Of a DNA stretch of 64,000 bases, positions 10,850 to 20,037 are shown in pieces (position 1 is the first letter of the stretch; every line of letters starts with the position of its first letter). The notes under the pieces are model-generated. The model ran no database searches. It saw only the letters and a program-made list of their open reading frames with translations, and was not told the origin of the DNA. The position numbers and the translations under genes are program-made. This stretch comes from Hyphomicrobiaceae bacterium (GTDB lineage: Bacteria > Pseudomonadota > Alphaproteobacteria > Rhizobiales > Aestuariivirgaceae). The DNA lies in contig OMIC01000007.1 of the NCBI GenBank assembly GCA_900298995.1, positions 118,191-182,190 on the forward strand. The letters run 5' to 3'.

Positions 10850-11638
10850 TCAATGGGCATCCAGCCGCTCGCGCAGTGACAGAAGGTCGCGCCAGGCCAG
10901 ACGCTTGTTCGTCGGCTGGCGCAGCAGATAGGCTGGATGCAGCGTGGGCAGCAGCGGAATGGTCCGCCCGCCGACACTGGCTGACAGCCACTTGCCGCGA
11001 AGCTTGAGAATTCCGTCGCTTCGTCCGGTGAGGCGCTGGGCCGGAGTGGCGCCGAGGCAGACGATGACATCCGGCTTCTGGAGTTCGATGGTGCGCAGCA
11101 GGAAAGGCAGGCACATCTGGGTTTCCGCCTCGGTTGGCGTGCGGTTTCCCGGCGGCCTCCAGAACACCGTGTTGGTGATGAAGACCGCGCGCTCACGGTC
11201 TTCGGTGGTCCGGTCAAGCCCGATCGCGGCAAGCATCCGGTCAAGCAACTGCCCCGACTTTCCCACGAACGGCCGCCCTTCGATGTCCTCATCCCGTCCT
11301 GGGGCCTCGCCAACCAGAAGCACGCGGGCAGCCGGATTGCCGTCAGCGTAGCACAGACGTGTCGCGGTTTTCTTGAGTGGACAGGCGTCGAAGGCGGCGA
11401 GTGCAGCTTCGATGTCCGCCAGGCCAGCGCAGTCTGCAGCTGTTCGGCTCTGGGCCGGGGAGGTATCGGGAGACGGCGGCGCGGATCGTTCCGGATCGCG
11501 CGGCAGGATTTTCGCTGCGGGCGGCGCCAGACGGTTCGCTGGCGTTTCACAGACGATCTCGTCGGCTCCCATTTCGGAGAGCCAGCGGAGGGCCTCGGCG
11601 GCCTGTTGCGGGGTCAATGGGGTCGGGGTGGCATTCAT
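10850..11638 (-). CDS. Uracil-DNA glycosylase, family-4-like
   Basis: Excises uracil from DNA. The 262-residue protein has motif 1 [20 protein letters not shown], the [14 protein letters not shown] segment, and motif 2 [13 protein letters not shown], all typical of family 4 UDGs and their alphaproteobacterial relatives. An N-terminal stretch of about 80 residues is Pro/Ala-rich and probably a linker. The Cys in FDACPL matches one of the iron-sulfur ligands of the family, but I cannot see the full usual Cys pair, so cluster binding is uncertain. ATG 11638 (MNATP) is preferred over a TTG at 11644. It is divergent from the ETF-QO gene, whose start is about 70 bases away. Confidence 0.9.
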   Translation of the reverse strand: MNATPTPLTPQQAAEALRWLSEMGADEIVCETPANRLAPPAAKILPRDPERSAPPSPDTSPAQSRTAADCAGLADIEAALAAFDACPLKKTATRLCYADGNPAARVLLVGEAPGRDEDIEGRPFVGKSGQLLDRMLAAIGLDRTTEDRERAVFITNTVFWRPPGNRTPTEAETQMCLPFLLRTIELQKPDVIVCLGATPAQRLTGRSDGILKLRGKWLSASVGGRTIPLLPTLHPAYLLRQPTNKRLAWRDLLSLRERLDAH

Positions 11639-11708
11639 GTCCAAACTGGCGGCTTGTGTGGCATCCTCGGGTTACTATAAACACCCTCGGCGTTTGAAGA
11701 TAGACGGA

Positions 11709-13367
11709 GTGGAACTCGTGGAACAGGTCCAGCGCGAGGCAATGGAATATGATGCCGTGATCGTGGGGGCAGGCCCGGCTGGTCTTGCTGCGGCGATCAG
11801 GCTGAAGCAGATCAACCCTGAGCTCTCCGTCTGCCTTCTCGAGAAAGGCTCCGAAGTGGGCGCGCACATCCTGTCGGGTGCTGTGATCGACCCTGTCGCC
11901 CTCAACGAGCTCATTCCTGACTGGAAGGAGAAAGGCGCGCCGCTCAACACGCCCGTCACCGAAGACCGTTTCTTCATGCTTGGGCCCCAGGGCTATGCGC
12001 GTATTCCGAATGCGCTGATGCCTCCTCTGATGAACAACCACGGCAACTATGCAGTCTCGCTCGGCAATGTCTGCCGCTGGCTTTCGCAGCAGGCTGAGGC
12101 GCTGGGTGTCGAGATTTATCCCGGCTTTGCCTGTTCTGAACTGCTCTTCCGGGATGACGGTTCGGTCAGGGGCGTCGTGGCCGGTGTCATGGGGATCGGC
12201 AAGGACGGCAACCCCAGGGCCGATTTTCAGCCGGGCATGGAACTGGTCGGCAAATATGTTCTTGTTGCCGAAGGCGTGCGTGGGTCGCTTGCCAAGCAGA
12301 TCATCGCACAGTTCAATCTGGCAGAGGGACGCGAGCCCCAGAAATTCGGCCTTGGCATGAAGGAACTCTGGGAGGTCCCGCCGGAGAATCACAGGCAGGG
12401 TCAGGTCACCCACACCATGGGCTGGCCGCTCGGGGTCCGAACCGGCGGCGGCAGCTTCATGTATCACTTCGAGGACAATCTGGTGTCGATCGGACTTGTG
12501 GTGCATCTCAACTACGACAATCCCCATCTCTTCCCGTACATGGAGTTCCAGCGCTTCAAGCATCATCCACTGATTGCGCCGGTGTTGCAGGGTGGCCGCC
12601 GTATCTCCTATGGCGCGCGTGCCATTACAGAGGGTGGTTTCCAGTCCGTGCCGAAGCTGTTCTTCCCCGGCGGCGCGCTGATCGGCTGCTCGGCCGGCTT
12701 CGTGAACGTGCCGCGCATCAAGGGTTCTCACAATGCCATGAAGACCGGCATGCTGGCGGCAGAGGCTGCAGCGGCAGCAATCGCCGCTGGCCGCGCGGGA
12801 GATGAACTCTCCGCCTATCAGCAGGCCTATGAGTCCTCCTGGGTGTATCAGGATCTGAAGCGGGTGAAGAACGTCAAGCCGATGTGGTCAAAGCTGGGGC
12901 TGGTGGGTGGACTGGCGCTGGGTGGGCTGGACATGTGGATGAACCAGCTGTTCGGCTTCGGACTTGGCACATGGAAGCACGGCAAACCGGATTACGCGAC
13001 GCTCAAGCCCGCCGACCAGTGCAAGCCGATTGCCTATCCGAAGCCCGATGGCGTGATCTCGTTTGACCGGCTCACCAATGTGGCCTTCTCTGGCACCAAT
13101 CACGAAGAGGATCAGAAGGTCCATCTCCAGCTCAGGAATGCGGAAATACCCATCGGCGAGAATCTTCCCGTGTTCGACGAGCCTGCCCAGCGCTACTGTC
13201 CCGCCGGGGTCTATGAAGTGGTGCGGGAGGAAGGCAAGCCGCCCCGCTTCCAGATCAATCATCAGAACTGCGTTCACTGCAAGACCTGCGACATCAAGGA
13301 CCCGGCGCAGAACATCACCTGGGTGGTGCCGCAGGGCGGTGAAGGCCCGAACTACCCGAATATGTGA
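11709..13367 (+). CDS. Electron transfer flavoprotein-ubiquinone oxidoreductase
   Basis: Inner-membrane flavoprotein that passes electrons from ETF (beta-oxidation and amino-acid dehydrogenases) to ubiquinone. The N-terminal FAD-binding GAGPAG is at about residues 20-25, followed by the conserved EKGSEVGAHILSGAV and the ubiquinone-site region. The C-terminal [4Fe-4S] domain has Cys in RYCPAGVYE and the NCVHCKTCDIKDPAQNI cluster. With the GTG at 11709 the protein is 552 residues, as expected for bacterial members; GTG 11718 and ATG 11742 are alternatives. The open frame reaches upstream into the divergent UDG gene, so that part is not real. No etfAB genes are adjacent. Confidence 0.95.
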   Translation: MELVEQVQREAMEYDAVIVGAGPAGLAAAIRLKQINPELSVCLLEKGSEVGAHILSGAVIDPVALNELIPDWKEKGAPLNTPVTEDRFFMLGPQGYARIPNALMPPLMNNHGNYAVSLGNVCRWLSQQAEALGVEIYPGFACSELLFRDDGSVRGVVAGVMGIGKDGNPRADFQPGMELVGKYVLVAEGVRGSLAKQIIAQFNLAEGREPQKFGLGMKELWEVPPENHRQGQVTHTMGWPLGVRTGGGSFMYHFEDNLVSIGLVVHLNYDNPHLFPYMEFQRFKHHPLIAPVLQGGRRISYGARAITEGGFQSVPKLFFPGGALIGCSAGFVNVPRIKGSHNAMKTGMLAAEAAAAAIAAGRAGDELSAYQQAYESSWVYQDLKRVKNVKPMWSKLGLVGGLALGGLDMWMNQLFGFGLGTWKHGKPDYATLKPADQCKPIAYPKPDGVISFDRLTNVAFSGTNHEEDQKVHLQLRNAEIPIGENLPVFDEPAQRYCPAGVYEVVREEGKPPRFQINHQNCVHCKTCDIKDPAQNITWVVPQGGEGPNYPNM

Positions 13368-13420
13368 CAGCCGCGTCCCGTATCCCGGGCGCGGACCATT
13401 GCGGTTTCCCCAAAAACACC

Positions 13421-13438
13421 GCATTTTCGGGAAAATGC
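13421..13438. terminator. Perfect AT-rich hairpin between ETF-QO and the TPR gene
   Basis: GCATTTTC (13421-13428), GG, then GAAAATGC (13431-13438) is a perfect 8-base inverted repeat in the 117-base gap after the ETF-QO gene. There is no clear T-tract after it, so it may be a rho-independent-like terminator, a dispersed palindromic element or an operator. Confidence 0.4.
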
Positions 13439-13484
13439 TTCGCCTCAGTTCGGGCTGTCTGCCTCAGCCCGGTTTCGGAAACGG

Positions 13485-15203
13485 ATGACCATGACCGGAT
13501 ATCTCTTGCGTTCCGCTCTTGCGGGCCTTCTTGCATCCATGCTGCCGGTGGCGGCCTTCGCCTATGAACAGCAGGGTACGTCCTCTTCTGGGGATTATCT
13601 GGCCGGTCGGACGGCGGCCAAGCTGCGCGACAATGATCTGGCGTCCGGCTATCTCGGCAATGCCCTGAAGGCGGACAGGGGCAATCCCATCCTGACCGAG
13701 AAGGTGTTCCTGCTCGAACTCTCCGAGGGCAATTTGCCGGTGGCCGAGACCTATGCGGCGGATGTCCTCAAATTCAACAGTCAGCAGCGCATGGCCCGGA
13801 TCGTTCTGGGCCTCAAGGAATTCCGTGCCCGCCATTACGCCGAAGCCCGCCGGAATTTCGAGGAATCCGCCTATACGCCGATTGGCGAACTGACCTCATG
13901 GCTGCTGATCGCATGGTCACATGCAGGCGAAGGGGATCTGGGCCAGGCCATGAAGGCGCTGGATCATCTCGATGCCAACGAGAGCTTTGCCAATTTCAAG
14001 ACTTTCCATGGCGGGCTCATCGCCGATTATCTCGGCAATGCCATGCGCGCCGAAGCATCATACCGGAAGGCCTATGAAGAAACGGGAACCTCGCTGCGGG
14101 TCGTCCAGGCCTATGGCAATTTTCTCGAGCGCAATGGCCGTGCCGGGGAAGCCGAAAAGATCTACCGCTCCTATCTCGAGGCAGACGAGAATCCGCTGAT
14201 CCTCGCGGCGCTGAAGCAAAGCGTCGCGAAGCAGAAGCCAAAGCCATTCATCGCTTCGCCGGCGGCGGGTGCGGCAGAGGCGCTCTTCTCCCTGGCAACG
14301 TCAATGACGGACGACCAGAGCATCGACGTGGCGCTGCTGTATGCCCGCCTTGGGCTGCCGCTCGCCACGGACAGGGCCGTCTTTGAGACGCTGGTGGGCG
14401 ACACCTATTCGGACATGAAGCACTACGAAAAGGCGATTGCTGCGTACGAGATGGTGTCCGCCAATTCGCCCCTGCGCTCCAACGCGGAACTCGAGATTGC
14501 AGTCAGCCTGCAGCGACTCGGACGCAAGGACGAGGCCATCGCCCGCCTGAAGTCACTCATCGCGCGCGAACCGCAGAACTTTGATGCCATCATGACGCTG
14601 GGCAACATCTACCGCGCCAATGAGGACTTCGCCAGCGCGGCCAAGGTTTATGATGATGCAATTGCCGTGATCACCACGCCACTGCCCGGTCACTGGCGCG
14701 TCTATTACTATGACGGAATCGCACATGAGCGTCTCAAGCAGTGGGACATTGCCGAGCAACGCTTCCGCAGGTCGCTGGAACTGTCGCCAGACGAGTCAAG
14801 CGTACTCAACTATCTCGGCTACTCCATGATCGAGAAGAAGATCAATCTTCCCGAGGCCATGGACATGGTGAAGAAGGCCGTCGAACTGAAACCCAATGAC
14901 GGCTACATCATCGACAGTCTTGGGTGGGCTTATTTCCAGCTTGGTGATTATGAGCAGGCGGTGACACAGATCGAACGCGCGGTGGAGCTTCTTCCGGCCG
15001 ATCCAATCATTGCCGAGCATCTTGGCGATGCCTATTGGCGTGTGAACCGCAAGCTGGAAGCCCGGTTCCAGTGGCAGCACGCAATCGACAATGAGCCCGA
15101 ACCGGAAGACCTCAAGCGCATTCAGGGAAAACTCAAGGATGGCCTTCCCGATGAGCCGCCGGTGACGCCTGCCCAGACGGGCTCGGGCAATACCAACGGG
15201 TGA
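13485..15203 (+). CDS. Exported tetratricopeptide-repeat protein
   Basis: TPR protein of 572 residues with an N-terminal signal peptide (LLRSALAGLLASMLPVAAFA, cleavage likely before YEQQG). TPR units cover most of the rest; the clearest are in the second half (DAIMTLGNIYRANEDFASAA, PDESSVLNYLGYSMIEK, GYIIDSLGWAYFQLGDYEQA, and the following unit ending in WRVNRKLEARFQW). This pattern is common in alphaproteobacteria just upstream of ispE. The role is probably as a periplasmic or outer-membrane-associated scaffold, but no partner can be named. Two ATGs lie six bases apart (13485, 13491). ispE follows after 21 bases, so the two may be cotranscribed. Confidence 0.88.
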   Translation: MTMTGYLLRSALAGLLASMLPVAAFAYEQQGTSSSGDYLAGRTAAKLRDNDLASGYLGNALKADRGNPILTEKVFLLELSEGNLPVAETYAADVLKFNSQQRMARIVLGLKEFRARHYAEARRNFEESAYTPIGELTSWLLIAWSHAGEGDLGQAMKALDHLDANESFANFKTFHGGLIADYLGNAMRAEASYRKAYEETGTSLRVVQAYGNFLERNGRAGEAEKIYRSYLEADENPLILAALKQSVAKQKPKPFIASPAAGAAEALFSLATSMTDDQSIDVALLYARLGLPLATDRAVFETLVGDTYSDMKHYEKAIAAYEMVSANSPLRSNAELEIAVSLQRLGRKDEAIARLKSLIAREPQNFDAIMTLGNIYRANEDFASAAKVYDDAIAVITTPLPGHWRVYYYDGIAHERLKQWDIAEQRFRRSLELSPDESSVLNYLGYSMIEKKINLPEAMDMVKKAVELKPNDGYIIDSLGWAYFQLGDYEQAVTQIERAVELLPADPIIAEHLGDAYWRVNRKLEARFQWQHAIDNEPEPEDLKRIQGKLKDGLPDEPPVTPAQTGSGNTNG

Positions 15204-15224
15204 GCGGGGCATCAGGCATTCGGG

Positions 15225-16064
15225 GTGAGACGCGTGACGCCTTTTTCGCTCCTTGCGCCCGCCAAGATCAATCTCGCGCTGCATGTGCTCGGGCGTCGGT
15301 CTGATGGCTACCACGATCTCGACTCCATCGTGGCCTTCGCAGATCGCGGCGATGTTCTGACCTTCAGGCCCGCACAGTCCTTCGACATCACGCCCACGGG
15401 TCCTTTCGGCGGCAATCTGCCGCCGCTGGCAGACAACATCATTTACAGGGCCTGGACCATTGCGGGAGAGATTGCCGCGCGGCGGGGGCGCATCCTGCTG
15501 CCGGTCACGGTTCAGCTCGAGAAGAATCTTCCGGTCGCATCCGGGATCGGCGGTGGTTCGGCCAATGCGGCAGCGGCGTTAAGGGGATTTCTCCGGTTGG
15601 CGGGGATTGACGATCTCGACGATGAGATCATGGCGGCCGGGCTTGGGATCTGTGCCGATGTTCCCGTCTGTCTGGCCGGTGTTGCCTGCCGCATGCGCGG
15701 TGTGGGAGAGCATCTGACTCGACTTGCAGGGTTCGAGCCGCTGCAGGCGATACTCGTGAACCCCCTCGTTGCCGTGTCGACACCCGACGTGTTCAGGTCT
15801 CTCGGCCTGAGCAAGGGGCAGGGCTTCGGGAGTGCAATCACCGATGAGCGCAATCCGGCCCAGTGGCGCAATGACTTGGCTCCGCCGGCCATCGTGCTCG
15901 CCCCGGTCATCGGAGAGATCCTTGAGCGGCTCCGTTCCACGACTGGCGTGCTCAGGGCCTTCATGTCCGGTTCGGGCGCGACCTGCGTGGCGATCTGTGA
16001 GACGCCTGATGTCACGCCTCACCTCGACCCACGCTGGTGGATGATGCGAACGGTCTTGGCGTGA
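15225..16064 (+). CDS. ispE: 4-diphosphocytidyl-2-C-methyl-D-erythritol kinase
   Basis: GHMP kinase that phosphorylates CDP-methylerythritol in the MEP isoprenoid pathway. The 279-residue protein has the N-terminal APAKINLALHVLGRRSDGYHDL signature, the ATP-binding glycine-rich motif LPVASGIGGGSANAAA and the C-terminal FMSGSGATCVAI. The start is GTG at 15225, with GTG 15234 as an alternative; no ATG is in frame nearby. It follows the TPR gene by 21 bases and is convergent with the polyprenyl diphosphate synthase gene, whose stop is 4 bases beyond, so two isoprenoid genes meet tail to tail. Confidence 0.95.
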   Translation: MRRVTPFSLLAPAKINLALHVLGRRSDGYHDLDSIVAFADRGDVLTFRPAQSFDITPTGPFGGNLPPLADNIIYRAWTIAGEIAARRGRILLPVTVQLEKNLPVASGIGGGSANAAAALRGFLRLAGIDDLDDEIMAAGLGICADVPVCLAGVACRMRGVGEHLTRLAGFEPLQAILVNPLVAVSTPDVFRSLGLSKGQGFGSAITDERNPAQWRNDLAPPAIVLAPVIGEILERLRSTTGVLRAFMSGSGATCVAICETPDVTPHLDPRWWMMRTVLA

Positions 16065-16068
16065 GACG

Positions 16069-17088
16069 TCAGTAGGCGCGGGCCACGCAGAAGTCGACGG
16101 CTTCGAGGAGTGCGTCCTTCAATTCGGACTGCGGGAAGATTGCCAGCGCGTCGCGTGCGATGTCACCATAATGGTTTGCGCGTTCCACCGTGTCGGTCAG
16201 TGCGCCGTGGCGCTCCATCAGCTTGCGGGCGTAGTTGAAATCATCTGACGTCTGGTTGCCTTCTTCGAGCGCGCGCTTCCAGAAGTTGCGTTCCTCGGCG
16301 GCGCCGCGGCGATAGGACAGCACAACCGGCAGCGTGATCTTGCGCTCGCGGAAGTCGTCGCCCACGCCCTTGCCGAGCTTCTCGGTTGAGCCTGAATAAT
16401 CGAGTGCGTCATCAATGAGTTGGAAGGCCACGCCGAGATTGCGGCCATAGGATTCGAGAGCTGCCTGCTCGCTGTGCGGGCGGTTCGCAACCACGGCGCC
16501 AACCTCCGCGGCGGCAGCAAAAAGCGCTGCGGTCTTGGCTACGATCACCTGCATGTAGGCATCTTCGGTGGTTGATGTGTCCTGCGAAACAGACAACTGC
16601 AATACCTCGCCTTCGGCAATGACGCAGGCTGCATTGGACAGGATCCGCAGAGCCTCGAGCGAGCCCGTTTCCACCATCATCTTGAAGGCCTGGCCCAGCA
16701 GATAATCACCCACCAGCACGCTCGCCTGGTTGCCCCAGATGACACGCGCCGCCTGCTTGCCGCGGCGCAGGTCGCTCTCGTCGACGACATCATCGTGGAG
16801 CAACGTCGCCGTATGCATGAATTCCACGGAAGTCGCGAGTTTCAAATGGTTTTCACCTTCGAAGCCGCACATGCGCGCGGCGGCGAGCGTCAACATCGGA
16901 CGGATGCGCTTGCCGCCGGAATTGATAAGATGGCTGGCAATTTCGGGGATGAGCTCGACATGACTGCGGGCATGCGAGAGGATCGCTTCATTGACGCGGT
17001 CCATGTCGGCGGCGGTGAGCCTCACCAGTGGCTCGATGCTGGCCCGCTTCTTGTTGCCCGACCCATCGAGCGGAATGACGACTCCCAT
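16069..17088 (-). CDS. ispB: Long-chain all-trans polyprenyl diphosphate synthase (quinone side chain)
   Basis: Condenses isopentenyl diphosphate units to make the ubiquinone side chain, probably octaprenyl to decaprenyl. The 339-residue protein has the first aspartate-rich motif LLHDDVVDESDLRRG (Asp at residues 99, 100 and 103), the second motif in LIDDALDYSG, and the GGKRIRPML block near residue 60. The small residues before the first motif are consistent with a long-chain product, but chain length cannot be fixed by reading. The stop is four bases from ispE's stop (convergent); upstream it is divergent from the tRNA methyltransferase gene, with a gap of about 128 bases. Confidence 0.93.
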   Translation of the reverse strand: MGVVIPLDGSGNKKRASIEPLVRLTAADMDRVNEAILSHARSHVELIPEIASHLINSGGKRIRPMLTLAAARMCGFEGENHLKLATSVEFMHTATLLHDDVVDESDLRRGKQAARVIWGNQASVLVGDYLLGQAFKMMVETGSLEALRILSNAACVIAEGEVLQLSVSQDTSTTEDAYMQVIVAKTAALFAAAAEVGAVVANRPHSEQAALESYGRNLGVAFQLIDDALDYSGSTEKLGKGVGDDFRERKITLPVVLSYRRGAAEERNFWKRALEEGNQTSDDFNYARKLMERHGALTDTVERANHYGDIARDALAIFPQSELKDALLEAVDFCVARAY

Positions 17089-17216
17089 GGGGGACTACCT
17101 TCGCAATTTTCCGTGCCGGGCGTTAAAGCACAGCTCACCACAGGGGCCAACCCATGCTTTGCGCCATGCAGCCGCTGCCGGTAACATCGCGATAACCTTA
17201 AGGTCGTAATTTGCCA

Positions 17217-18017
17217 ATGATGGAATCACCTGACACCACCTCCTCCGCCGCGGGTGCTGTTCCGGCATCACTGTCGGAAGATGGCTTTCTAGGCGGCCGA
17301 TTGCGTATCCTCCAGCCGGAAAAGGGTTTTCGGGCCGGGATCGATTCTGTCTTTCTCGCGGCGAGCATCCCCTGCGCGGAGGGCGAATCCGTGTTCGAGG
17401 CGGGAATTGGCGCGGGCGTTGCCGCGCTCTGCCTGCTCGCCCGCCAGCCCAGACTGCATGTGACCGGCATCGAGATGGCTGCCCGCTACGCCATGCTCTG
17501 CGAGGAAAATGCCCGCCGGAACGGGCACTTGGCAAATCTCCGCGTGATCCGGGCCGACCTCCGCGACGCGCTCCGCCGGGACATGGTCAGCATGCCCCAG
17601 GCCGGCAGCTTCCAGCATGCCATGGCCAACCCGCCGTTCCACGACGAGGCCAAGACCACCGCATCTCCCAACCCGCTGAAATCAAAAGCAAATGCCTTTG
17701 GCGGAGATGATCTGGAGATGTGGATGAAGTTGCTCCACGCGATGCTGGCGCCGCGCGGCAGCGTCACCCTTGTCAACCGCGCCGAGGCACTTGGCCGCAT
17801 TCTGGCCGTGATGGACAACCGCTTCGGCGACATCCGCATCGCGCCGCTCTATCCGCGCCGGGGCGCGCCGGCCTCGCGGGTCATCGTCCAGGGCATCAAG
17901 GGCTCCAAGGCGCCGCTCCAGATTCTCCAGGGACTTCAATTACATGGCGACGGAAACGGGTTCACGCCCGAAGCCGAAGCGGTGCTGCGCGGCGGCGCTG
18001 CCTTCCCGCTGCGCTGA
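17217..18017 (+). CDS. tRNA1(Val) A37 N6-methyltransferase-like protein
   Basis: SAM-dependent methyltransferase of about 266 residues resembling TrmN6/YfiC. The core starts with the GFRAGIDSVFLAA block that marks this family, then the SAM motif FEAGIGAGVAALCLLAR, GIEMAA, and the N6-adenine catalytic motif NPPF (in MANPPFHDEA). It probably methylates a tRNA adenine. Two overlapping ATGs at 17217 and 17220 are possible; a TTG at 17211 lies upstream. The first 35 residues are Ser/Ala-rich and not conserved. It is divergent from ispB and upstream of a small membrane protein and glyQ. Confidence 0.85.
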   Translation: MMESPDTTSSAAGAVPASLSEDGFLGGRLRILQPEKGFRAGIDSVFLAASIPCAEGESVFEAGIGAGVAALCLLARQPRLHVTGIEMAARYAMLCEENARRNGHLANLRVIRADLRDALRRDMVSMPQAGSFQHAMANPPFHDEAKTTASPNPLKSKANAFGGDDLEMWMKLLHAMLAPRGSVTLVNRAEALGRILAVMDNRFGDIRIAPLYPRRGAPASRVIVQGIKGSKAPLQILQGLQLHGDGNGFTPEAEAVLRGGAAFPLR

Positions 18018-18148
18018 CCGCGTCCAGACCGATGCCCGCGGCCAAGCCCCTGATCTGGCATGACTTTGCCTCGGGCCTCTGGAATCGCGTGCATTGTGGT
18101 CGGGTTTCGGCCTATGATCGTAGCAACAAGGGTTCATTGGAGGATCCG

Positions 18149-18331
18149 ATGGTTGTTCTGAAGACATTGGCGGTCGCCGCCGTAGCGTTTTTGACGCTGT
18201 TTTCGATGCTGTTCGTGATGCGCGGGATGCAAGCCGCAAAGGTACGGGTGCGCCCACGCGCCGCCGCCCCGCAGCGTCCGCGCCGCCTCCGCCAGGACCC
18301 GCGCTCCGGCGTCTATTACCCCGAGGATTGA
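18149..18331 (+). CDS. Small single-pass membrane protein, unknown function
   Basis: A 60-residue open frame with a strong ribosome binding site (GGAGGA at 18139-18144) five bases from ATG 18149. It encodes one hydrophobic segment (LKTLAVAAVAFLTLFSMLFV), then an Arg/Pro-rich tail ending in RSGVYYPED. The basic tail suggests N-out or a cytoplasmic tail contacting nucleic acid or membrane lipids, but that is a guess. It lies 56 bases before glyQ on the same strand and could be in its operon. I do not recognise a family. Confidence 0.6.
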   Translation: MVVLKTLAVAAVAFLTLFSMLFVMRGMQAAKVRVRPRAAAPQRPRRLRQDPRSGVYYPED

Positions 18332-18387
18332 GCCGCCGCCCCGCCGCGCAACCCAAAGGCGCGGCGCCGGACGGCCCCTGACGGCGC

Positions 18388-19293
18388 ATGACGCTCCATC
18401 CCACGACATCCTTCCAGGACCTGATCCTCACGCTCCACCAGTACTGGGGCTCGAAGGGCTGCGTCATCCTGCAACCCTACGACATGGAGGTGGGGGCCGG
18501 CACCTTCCACCCGGCCACCACGCTGCGCTCGGTGGGGCCGAAGCCCTGGGCCGCGGCCTATGTGCAGCCCTCGCGCCGCCCCAAGGACGGCCGCTATGGC
18601 GAGAACCCCAACCGGCTGCAGCACTACTACCAGTATCAGGTCATCATGAAGCCCTCGCCGCCCGACCTGCAGGCGCTCTACCTGGGCTCGCTGGCGGCGA
18701 TCGGCATTGACCACAAGTTGCACGACATCCGCTTCGTCGAGGACGACTGGGAGAGCCCGACGCTGGGTGCCTGGGGCCTGGGCTGGGAAGTGTGGTGCGA
18801 CGGCATGGAGGTCTCGCAGTTCACCTACTTCCAGCAGGTGGGCGGGCTCGACTGCGCGCCGGTCTCGGGCGAGCTCACCTACGGGCTCGAACGCCTGGCC
18901 ATGTATGTGCAGGGCGTGGACAATGTCTATGACCTGAACTTCAACGGCGGCACGGGCGACCGGCGCATCTCCTATGGCGACGTCTTCCTGCAGGCCGAGC
19001 AGGAATATTCGCGCTACAATTTCGAGCATGCGGATACGGAGATGCTGCTGCGGCACTTCGCCGACGCCGAGGCCGAATGCCGCGCGCTGCTGGCCGAGGG
19101 CGAACGCGACGGACGGCATGTGCTGGCGCTGCCGGCCTATGACCAGTGCATCAAGGCCTCGCACAGCTTCAACCTGCTGGACGCGCGGGGCGTGATCTCG
19201 GTGACCGAGCGGCAGGCCTATATCCTGCGCGTGCGCGAACTCGCCAAGGGCTGCTGCGAGGCCTGGAGCAAGACCGCGGGCGGCGGGGCCTGA
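18388..19293 (+). CDS. glyQ: Glycyl-tRNA synthetase alpha subunit
   Basis: Catalytic subunit of the bacterial heterotetrameric glycyl-tRNA synthetase. The 301-residue protein opens with [35 protein letters not shown] in pieces that match the family exactly, then [21 protein letters not shown], the [16 protein letters not shown] motif and the [14 protein letters not shown] segment. The partner gene glyS does not follow directly but lies about 1.7 kb downstream, after an exported protein, a toxin-antitoxin pair and a CDGSH protein. A GC hairpin sits just after the stop. No strong ribosome binding site is seen before ATG 18388. Confidence 0.97.
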   Translation: MTLHPTTSFQDLILTLHQYWGSKGCVILQPYDMEVGAGTFHPATTLRSVGPKPWAAAYVQPSRRPKDGRYGENPNRLQHYYQYQVIMKPSPPDLQALYLGSLAAIGIDHKLHDIRFVEDDWESPTLGAWGLGWEVWCDGMEVSQFTYFQQVGGLDCAPVSGELTYGLERLAMYVQGVDNVYDLNFNGGTGDRRISYGDVFLQAEQEYSRYNFEHADTEMLLRHFADAEAECRALLAEGERDGRHVLALPAYDQCIKASHSFNLLDARGVISVTERQAYILRVRELAKGCCEAWSKTAGGGA

Positions 19294-19301
19294 GGGGCTC
19301 A

Positions 19302-19319
19302 AGGGGCGCTTCCGCCCCT
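19302..19319 (+). terminator. GC-rich hairpin after glyQ
   Basis: AGGGGCG (19302-19308), loop CTTC, CGCCCCT (19313-19319) is a perfect 7-base stem that starts nine bases after the glyQ stop codon. A second imperfect hairpin (GAGGC/GCCTC) follows near 19325-19338. There is no T-tract, so it may only attenuate or protect the 3' end. Confidence 0.45.
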
Positions 19320-19412
19320 GGTGATGAGGCCCCGGCCTCTCATGACGAATCAGGTGCGATACGGCATGAGGATACATCAGCCGCGGGTCCATCGCGTCTG
19401 GGGGAGGTTTCC

Positions 19413-19877
19413 ATGAGACGCGGACTTTGTATTTTGATCGGCGCTGTGTCTGGCGTCATGGTGTCGGCGGACCCGCTCGCGGCGGGCGAGAAGGACGCGT
19501 TCTCGAACGCAAGCCTCGCGGGCAGCTATGTCTACAGCAACTCGAGCGATGGCGTGGCGAGCTTCGGCGTCATCGCCTTTGACGGCGAGGGCGGGGTCAA
19601 TCTCGACATCCGTATCAATGCTCCGCAGGCCGATGGACAGCGCACGACGATCGCCGCACAGGGCAGCGGCCGATTTTCGGTCAGCCCCAACGGCATCGGG
19701 ACCGCCGACATCACCATCAGCAATGGCCCGATGGCCCGCCTCGATTATGACTTCATCATCGTCGACGCCGACGACGGTCTTGCCGAGGAGGTGTTTGCGG
19801 TCCTGCGCACCGGCGGCGTGAACAACCAGCTCGTCCATCCGACCTGGTCGCGGCGGAGCGCAGAGGGCAGCGACTGA
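19413..19877 (+). CDS. Exported protein of unknown function
   Basis: Hypothetical protein of 154 residues. The N-terminus (RRGLCILIGAVSGVMVSADPLAAG) looks like a signal peptide, so it is probably periplasmic. The rest is rich in short beta-like stretches (GSYVYSNSSDGVASFGVIAF, GGVNLDIRI, GRFSVSPNGIGTADITI), a pattern seen in small beta-barrel or lipocalin-like domains, though I cannot assign a family. A strong GGGGAGG site at 19401-19407 precedes ATG 19413. It lies between glyQ and a toxin-antitoxin pair and is flanked on both sides by hairpins, suggesting its own transcript. Confidence 0.7.
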   Translation: MRRGLCILIGAVSGVMVSADPLAAGEKDAFSNASLAGSYVYSNSSDGVASFGVIAFDGEGGVNLDIRINAPQADGQRTTIAAQGSGRFSVSPNGIGTADITISNGPMARLDYDFIIVDADDGLAEEVFAVLRTGGVNNQLVHPTWSRRSAEGSD

Positions 19878-19882
19878 GACCT

Positions 19883-19899
19883 GCTGCGCTAGGCGCAGC
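19883..19899 (+). terminator. Hairpin after the exported-protein gene
   Basis: GCTGCGC (19883-19889), TAG, GCGCAGC (19893-19899) is a perfect 7-base stem starting six bases after the stop at 19877. It lacks a T-tract. It isolates the upstream gene from the toxin-antitoxin operon. Confidence 0.45.
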
Positions 19900-20024
19900 C
19901 CGGCTGATGCGGAATTGTTCCTCGGCTTCCGGTCAGATCTCTGATGCCGGGGTGATCGCCGGGAGAAGCCGAGCTTCGGTGCCAGAGAGAGGACGACGAG
20001 CAAAAATCATTCAAAGTGATAATT

Positions 20025-20037
20025 AGTGTATTACACT
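20025..20037. promoter_or_regulatory. Palindrome upstream of the toxin-antitoxin operon (candidate operator)
   Basis: AGTGTA (20025-20030), T, TACACT (20032-20037) is a perfect 6-base inverted repeat 38 bases before the antitoxin start. It is nested in a wider pair, AAAGTG (20013-20018) and CACTTT (20034-20039). The region is AT-rich against GC-rich surroundings. ParD-type antitoxins autoregulate through such sites, so this is the likely operator. Confidence 0.5.
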
